Origin: RGIG6353 sp045653035
Lineage (GTDB): Bacteria; Bacillota; Clostridia; Oscillospirales; SIG627
DNA length: 64,000 nt
NCBI GenBank assembly: GCA_045653035.1
Contig: JAZOLO010000016.1
Coordinates: 62,001 to 126,000, forward strand
Direction of reading: 5' to 3'
Shown: piece by piece, positions 59,751-64,000 of the stretch
Numbering within the stretch: position 1 is the first letter of the stretch
How the letters are laid out: the number at the start of each line of letters is the position of its first letter
Translations under genes and position numbers: made by a program
Notes under the pieces: model-generated
Told to the model about the DNA's origin: nothing
Seen by the model: the letters and a program-made list of their open reading frames with translations, nothing else
Databases searched by the model: none

Positions 59751-60176
59751 ATGGCAAAGAAGATTATTGGTTATGTAAAACTTCAGATACCCGCAGGTAA
59801 GGCAATGCCCGGTCCCCCTGTAGGTCCCGCACTTGGTCAGTACGGTCTTGCAATTCCCGCATTCACAAAGGAATTCAACGAGCGTACAAAGAACGACATG
59901 GGTCTTATTATCCCTGTAGTAATTACAGTATATGCAGACCGTTCATTCACATTTATTACCAAGACTCCCCCTGCAGCAGTACTTATCAAGAAGGCAGCAG
60001 GAATTGAGAGCGGCTCCGGTGTTCCTAACAAGACAAAGGTAGCTAAGCTCACCAAGGAACAGGTAAGAAAGATCGCTGAACAGAAGCTTCCCGACCTTAA
60101 CGCAATCAACATCGAATCAGCTATGAGCATGATAGCAGGTACCGCCAGAAGTATGGGCGTTACCGTTGAAGAATAA
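59751..60176 (+). CDS. rplK: 50S ribosomal protein L11
   Basis: A 141-aa protein of the ribosomal stalk base. N-domain KLQIPAGKAMPGPPVGPALGQYGLAIPAF: the usual GQHGVNI is GQYGLAI here, in the cleft where thiopeptides bind. C-domain KTPPAAVLIKKAAGIESGSG and the closing NAINIESAMSMIAGTARSMGVTVE bind 23S rRNA. Ribosome site ATGGAGGTG overlaps the end of the L1-binding stem, as the regulation requires. Confidence 0.95.
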   Translation: MAKKIIGYVKLQIPAGKAMPGPPVGPALGQYGLAIPAFTKEFNERTKNDMGLIIPVVITVYADRSFTFITKTPPAAVLIKKAAGIESGSGVPNKTKVAKLTKEQVRKIAEQKLPDLNAINIESAMSMIAGTARSMGVTVEE

Positions 60177-60190
60177 GGAGGAAAGCCACA

Positions 60191-60886
60191 ATGTTTAGAG
60201 GTAAGAATTATAAAGACAGTGCAAAGCTTGTCGATAAGGCAAAGCTTTATGACGTAGCAGAGGCTTGCGACCTTGTTTGCAAGACTTCTAAGGCAAAATT
60301 TGACGAGACCGTTGAGCTTCACGTAAGACTTGGCGTTGACTCAAGACACGCAGACCAGCAGGTTAGAGGTGCGGTAGTACTTCCTAACGGAACAGGTAAG
60401 ACTGTTCGTACTCTCGTTTTTGCAAAGGGTGACCTTGCAAAGGCAGCAGAGGCAGCAGGTTCTGATTACGTAGGAGCTGAAGAATACGTTCAGAAGATTC
60501 AGTCAGAGAACTGGTTTGACTTCGACGTAATCATTGCTACTCCCGACATGATGGGTGTTATCGGACGTCTCGGTAAGGTGCTCGGTCCTAAGGGACTTAT
60601 GCCCAACCCCAAGGCAGGTACAGTAACAATGGACGTTGCCAGAGCTGTAACAGAAGCTAAGGCAGGTAAGGTTGAGTACAGACTTGACAAGTCAAACATC
60701 ATTCACTGCCCCATAGGAAAGGCTTCCTTCGGTGCAGAAAAGCTTTCTGAAAACTTCAATGCACTCATGGGTGCTATCATCAAGGCTAAGCCCGCAGCAG
60801 CAAAGGGTCAGTACATCAAGAGCTGTACTCTCGCTTCTACAATGGGTCCTGGTGTGAAGGTTAACTCTGCAAAACTCGGTAACTAA
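60191..60886 (+). CDS. rplA: 50S ribosomal protein L1
   Basis: A 231-aa protein of the L1 stalk and the autogenous repressor of this operon. Typical blocks: ETVELHVRLGVDSRHADQQVRGAVVLPNGTG, FDVIIATPDMMGVIGRLGKVLGPKGLMPNPKAGTVT and TLASTMGPGVKVN. It is 15 bases after rplK. A terminator follows, and rplJ-rplL, the usual next genes, are absent. Confidence 0.96.
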   Translation: MFRGKNYKDSAKLVDKAKLYDVAEACDLVCKTSKAKFDETVELHVRLGVDSRHADQQVRGAVVLPNGTGKTVRTLVFAKGDLAKAAEAAGSDYVGAEEYVQKIQSENWFDFDVIIATPDMMGVIGRLGKVLGPKGLMPNPKAGTVTMDVARAVTEAKAGKVEYRLDKSNIIHCPIGKASFGAEKLSENFNALMGAIIKAKPAAAKGQYIKSCTLASTMGPGVKVNSAKLGN

Positions 60887-60932
60887 TTTTGGCGTTGAAA
60901 ATACGCACATAATTTCGTTAACTGCAAATAAT

Positions 60933-60975
60933 AAAAAGAAGATTTTAGATTTATTTCTGAAATCTTCTTTTTTCT
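60933..60975 (+). terminator. Rho-independent terminator after rplA
   Basis: AAGAAGATTT (60936-60945) pairs with AAATCTTCTT (60960-60969), loop 14 bases, ending in T6. Confidence 0.85.
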
Positions 60976-61021
60976 TTATATTTTTCTCGTTTTCTTGTCA
61001 TACTACAAAAGAGGTGAGAAA

Positions 61022-61684
61022 ATGATAATATTAAAGGCAGTTCTTACAAGTATTCTTTCTATGATACTTCTGTTTTTTATGACAAAGCTAACAGGTGACA
61101 AGCAGATGTCACAAATGTCGGCGTTTGACTATATAGTGGGAATAACCATCGGCTCGTCGGCTGCTGAAATGGCAATAGGAGGGAAAGTGTTTGTTCCTGC
61201 TGCGGTAGCAACAGCAGTTTACGGAGTTATGGCTTTTCTTATTTCTTTTACCTGTAACAAGTCCTTGAAGCTTCGCCGTTTTCTGAACGGAGAGCCTGTA
61301 ATTCTTTTTAAAAACGGAATATTCTATAAAAAGAATATGGCAAAGGTACGCATGGATATGGGAGAGTTTCTCACCCAGTGCAGAACGAATGGATATTTTA
61401 CTCTAAAAGACGTTTCTTGCGTTATTATGGAGCAAAACGGCAAGATGAGCTTTCTTGAAAAATCGAGTGGCAAGGAGGGAGAGCTTGTTGCAAACGTCGT
61501 TGTAGACGGTGAGATACTGGAGGAAAATCTTTTGAAAATGGAGAAAAACCGTTGGTGGCTCATGAACGAAATTGACAAGAGGGGTGTGAAGGTGAGGGAC
61601 ATAATGCTTGCCACTATTGATGCGGGAAAGCTCTATATTTATCCTTTTAATGAAGAACAAAGCAAAAATAACTTATTTGAGTAA
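61022..61684 (+). CDS. YetF/DUF421 family membrane protein
   Basis: A 220-aa protein: three N-terminal spans (residues 2-22, 30-55, 60-80) with the motif SAFDYIVGITIGSSAAEMAI, then a cytosolic two-lobe domain holding NGEPVILFKNGIFYKKNMAKVRMDMGEFLTQCR and NRWWLMNEIDKRGVKVRDIMLATID. Spore and vegetative relatives (SpoVAC-linked YetF, YdfR) occur in Bacilli; function is unknown. ATG 61022 follows AGAGGTGA; a start at 60995 is not supported. No close operon partner. Confidence 0.83.
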   Translation: MIILKAVLTSILSMILLFFMTKLTGDKQMSQMSAFDYIVGITIGSSAAEMAIGGKVFVPAAVATAVYGVMAFLISFTCNKSLKLRRFLNGEPVILFKNGIFYKKNMAKVRMDMGEFLTQCRTNGYFTLKDVSCVIMEQNGKMSFLEKSSGKEGELVANVVVDGEILEENLLKMEKNRWWLMNEIDKRGVKVRDIMLATIDAGKLYIYPFNEEQSKNNLFE

Positions 61685-61737
61685 CTGTTTTTCTTTTTCT
61701 TTCATATAATGAAGTAAAAAACGAAAGGAAGAAAGCC

Positions 61738-63672
61738 ATGCAAACAGGAACACTCAGAATAGAACTCAGAACAGGCGGTGCTTTGCCTGTAAATAATGCA
61801 ACTGTAAGAATTAAGAGTACCTCGGGTGAAATTCTCTACGATACTGTAATACCTCTGCTCTCTGCAGGTGAAACGGCGGTTTTCGAGCTTGAAGTACCCG
61901 ATTATGCCTTATCTCTTAATGAAAATGAAAGACTTATCCCTTACGGACTCTTTAACGTGGAGGTACTGTCTGGAAACTTCGTTTCGGAGTTTATAAACGG
62001 GGTACAGGTCTTTCCCGACAGAGAGTCGCTTTTAATAGTATCGCTTCTGCCACAGTCTGACTCCTTCCCTCAAGCAATTGGCCCACAGCGTATAAACATA
62101 CCGCCGAATGGACTCAGACTCCCCGAAAGACCAAAGGGTGACGAGTCGGCACTCCCCCCAAGAAATCCCACTCCCCAGCTACACACCGTACCATTTATTC
62201 CCGAATATATTACCGTTCATCTAGGTTCTCCCACCGATATTTCGGCAAGGAACGTTACAGTCACCTTTCAGGACTACATAAAGAACGTAGCAAGCTCGGA
62301 AATATATCCTACTTGGCCCGAGGAGTCAATTAGAGCAAATATCCTTGCTCAAATATCCTTTGCCCTAAACCGTGTATTCACTGAATGGTACAGAAGCCGA
62401 GGCTATGACTTCGATATTACTAATACAACTGCTTTTGACCAGTATTTTGTAGAGGGCAGAAATATATTCAGTAATATAAGTGAGATAGTCGATGAAATAT
62501 TCAACGTATATATAAGAAAGCCTGGGAATGAAGAGCCATTTTTCGCACAGTTTTGTAACGGCACAACCTCCCTTTGCGACGGACTCAGCCAATGGGGTAC
62601 AGTAACACTTGCCAATGACGGACTGTCAGCAGACGGAATTCTTGAATACTATTACGGAGATATTGAACTGACGGAAAGCACAAATATACAAGGCCCATTC
62701 GAGTCTTACCCCGGAAATCCCTTGCGTGTTGGCACAGAGGGCCCGTCGGTAAGAACAATACAGGAACAGCTTAACCGTATAGCGATAAATTACCCGTCAA
62801 TACCGTTTATTGAAGTTGACGGAGTGTTTGGCGAGGCTACCGAAAGGAGTGTGGAGCAGTTTCAGCGGATATTCAACCTTATTCCCGACGGAATTGTTGG
62901 TAAAGCCACCTGGTACGCAATATCGAGAGTATACGTTGCAGTAAAGGACCTCTCCGAGCTTACAAGCGAAGGGGAGAGGGCAGACTATGCCTCACAGGAA
63001 TTCCCAGGTGTGCTAAGGCTAGGCATGAGGGGCGTGGAAATACTTGAATTACAGCTATATCTTGCGACCATTGCCCTTTATAACAACGAGGTAAGAACGG
63101 TAGCCCTTGACGGCGTTTTCGGAGGCGGTACTCTTGACTCGGTAATATCTTTTCAGCGTGCTTACGGACTTCAGTCCGACGGAGTTGTAGGGGAGATGAC
63201 GTGGAGGAGACTTGTTGAGGTGTATAACGGAATAAAGGAAAATGTAAACGTTCCAACTGTCGACGGCGGAATGGGCGGTGGACAGGTTAATTCCGAAAAA
63301 GCGGTGGAGGAAGTTTTGGAAGTTTCTTTGGGAACTCCTCCCGAAGCCACACCGACAGTAGTTGAAATAATTCCCGAAAAGCACGAAACACCTCCAGAGC
63401 CTCAAAGAAAAGTACATACTCTCCCTCTTGAGACAAAGCTTTTATCAAGGGATGAGCCTTTTGAAAGACCGCTTCGTGTAGGAAGTGTGGGAAGTGACGT
63501 AAGGGAAATGAAAAATGCCCTTATTGAAAAAGGGTATCTTGAAAACAATGCGGCAGGAGGAGACCTTTTCGGAATATCCACCCGCCGTGCAGTAGAGAGA
63601 ATTCAGCACGATGCAGGACTTCCTATGACTGGCAGAGTAGACGAGGAAACTTGGCGTGAAATCTTTAGGTAA
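61738..63672 (+). CDS. SleC-like spore cortex-lytic enzyme with three peptidoglycan-binding domains
   Basis: A 644-aa protein. Order: a carboxypeptidase-regulatory-like beta-domain (1-80; GTLRIELRTGGALPVNNATV), a Pro-rich linker, a SpoIID/LytB-like catalytic domain (about 150-320: FQDYIKNVASSEIYPTWPE, FAQFCNGTTSLCDGLSQWG, ILEYYYG), then PG-binding-1 repeats near 330-405, 425-500 and 580-644. SleC of Clostridium cuts cortex glycan during germination and needs proteolytic activation. It has no classic signal peptide. The extra third binding domain after a Pro/Glu-rich linker lengthens it beyond SleC (438 aa). Ribosome site AAAGGAAGA. Confidence 0.83.
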   Translation: MQTGTLRIELRTGGALPVNNATVRIKSTSGEILYDTVIPLLSAGETAVFELEVPDYALSLNENERLIPYGLFNVEVLSGNFVSEFINGVQVFPDRESLLIVSLLPQSDSFPQAIGPQRINIPPNGLRLPERPKGDESALPPRNPTPQLHTVPFIPEYITVHLGSPTDISARNVTVTFQDYIKNVASSEIYPTWPEESIRANILAQISFALNRVFTEWYRSRGYDFDITNTTAFDQYFVEGRNIFSNISEIVDEIFNVYIRKPGNEEPFFAQFCNGTTSLCDGLSQWGTVTLANDGLSADGILEYYYGDIELTESTNIQGPFESYPGNPLRVGTEGPSVRTIQEQLNRIAINYPSIPFIEVDGVFGEATERSVEQFQRIFNLIPDGIVGKATWYAISRVYVAVKDLSELTSEGERADYASQEFPGVLRLGMRGVEILELQLYLATIALYNNEVRTVALDGVFGGGTLDSVISFQRAYGLQSDGVVGEMTWRRLVEVYNGIKENVNVPTVDGGMGGGQVNSEKAVEEVLEVSLGTPPEATPTVVEIIPEKHETPPEPQRKVHTLPLETKLLSRDEPFERPLRVGSVGSDVREMKNALIEKGYLENNAAGGDLFGISTRRAVERIQHDAGLPMTGRVDEETWREIFR

Positions 63673-63686
63673 TAGATTTTAATTAT

Positions 63687-63738
63687 AAAGTTTTTGAAAA
63701 AGAGTATGAGAGAGAACTTTTTATAAAAAGTTCTCTCT
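63687..63738. repeat. Intergenic palindrome, copy B
   Basis: AAAGTTTTTGAA is followed by ATGAGAGAGAACTTTTT, which pairs perfectly with its complement up to 63738 (17 bp). Same plan as 55770-55826. It also separates the converging SleC-like and dehydrogenase genes and ends in no strong T-run. Confidence 0.7.
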
Positions 63739-63750
63739 CATAAATATAAT

Positions 63751-64000
63751 CTAGTTAACTTTATTCTGTATATTTCCTGTAATATATCCCTTGACGTTTG
63801 CTATTGTCACGTCAAGAAGTCTTTCTCTCGACTCCTTGGGTGCCCATGCAATATGCGGAGTGATTATAACGTTTTTAAGCCCGATAAGAGGGGATGAGTT
63901 TTTGGGTGGCTCATTTTCAAGAACGTCAAGCCCCACACCTGCTATTTTACCCGACTTCACCGCATCAGCAAGGTCATTTTCATCAATAAGTCCTCCTCTT
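63751..64000 (-). CDS. D-2-hydroxyacid dehydrogenase, C-terminal part (partial)
   Basis: The gene enters from the right edge. The visible 82 codons read RGGLIDENDLADAVKSGKIAG, GLDVLENEPP and NVIITPHIAWAPKESRERL. These are the end of the NAD-binding domain: the catalytic Glu (VLENEPP) and His (PHIAW) pair of D-lactate, hydroxypyruvate and glycerate dehydrogenases. Substrate cannot be told. The open frame has no start inside the window (a GTG at 63960 is internal). Confidence 0.88.
   Translation of the reverse strand, partial: RGGLIDENDLADAVKSGKIAGVGLDVLENEPPKNSSPLIGLKNVIITPHIAWAPKESRERLLDVTIANVKGYITGNIQNKVN

Noticed and set aside
61678..61712. SigG-type promoter (TGAGTA ... CATATAA) before the SleC-like gene
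   Set aside because: The spacing of 19 bases is longer than the usual 17-18 and the match is weak.

Overview
The window looks like a chromosomal segment of a low-to-mid GC, spore-forming Clostridia member (Bacillota), probably an Oscillospiraceae-type gut lineage. This is inferred from gene families rather than a database match: a YtrA/GntR-ABC operon, SPOCS (DUF3794), SleC-like and SpoIVFB-like spore proteins, DUF951, UPF0340, YetF (DUF421), a HrcA/CIRCE site, strong GGAGG ribosome sites with many TTG starts, and consensus TTGACA-17-TATAAT promoters. TGA is used as an ordinary stop (for example gpsA and secA).

Layout. 1-1450: minus-strand YtrA-type regulator, ABC ATPase and the start of a permease, under one promoter with a palindromic operator. 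1500-9353: an intact plus-strand cassette of P22/podovirus-like virion genes (portal, head-tail adaptor, gp10-like stabilisation protein, scaffold, coat, glycine-rich tail protein, M15 peptidase, repeat-rich protein) closed by a strong terminator. It has no terminase, integrase, replication or lysogeny gene. 9407-17958: a 2329-aa cyclic-beta-glucan-synthase-like enzyme and a SipL-like SPOCS protein. 17996-26517: aminotransferase/dipeptidase, orphan MazF, a divergent membrane-protein/XRE pair around a palindrome, an HPr-like protein without its phosphorylatable histidine, PIG-L deacetylase, HTH regulator, Gfo/Idh oxidoreductase, metallo-beta-lactamase lipoprotein and nitroreductase.

26685-34099: UPF0340-gpsA-secA-membrane protein-asnB operon. 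34100-34486: a gene-free cluster of nested palindromes. 34482-36573: alr, lipoprotein and DUF6106-like gene. 36785-39968: secD, secF, a 57-aa TTG-start ORF and a SpoIVFB-like protease, facing trmL. 40551-42984: acyl-CoA/ACP synthetase, acyl carrier protein, cyclophilin. 43097-50615: DUF951-prfA-tsaC-coaE-lytic transglycosylase-M18 peptidase-U32-TagA-tmk. 50737-52847: tRNA-Ser(GCT), rsmF-like gene and a rearranged tRNA-Ser(TGA) locus. 52909-55712: YitT, then a cobalamin riboswitch driving a transcobalamin-like lipoprotein and an ECF substrate-binding membrane protein, then a patatin. 55834-60886: clpB with a CIRCE element divergent from rpmG-secE-nusG-rplK-rplA. 61022-64000: YetF, a SleC-like cortex hydrolase and a partial 2-hydroxyacid dehydrogenase.

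The most notable items are the terminase-less virion cassette, an in-frame UGA replacing the last zinc cysteine codon of rpmG, the riboswitch-controlled B12-uptake candidate, the split tRNA-Ser locus, and the foldable intergenic element between asnB and alr.
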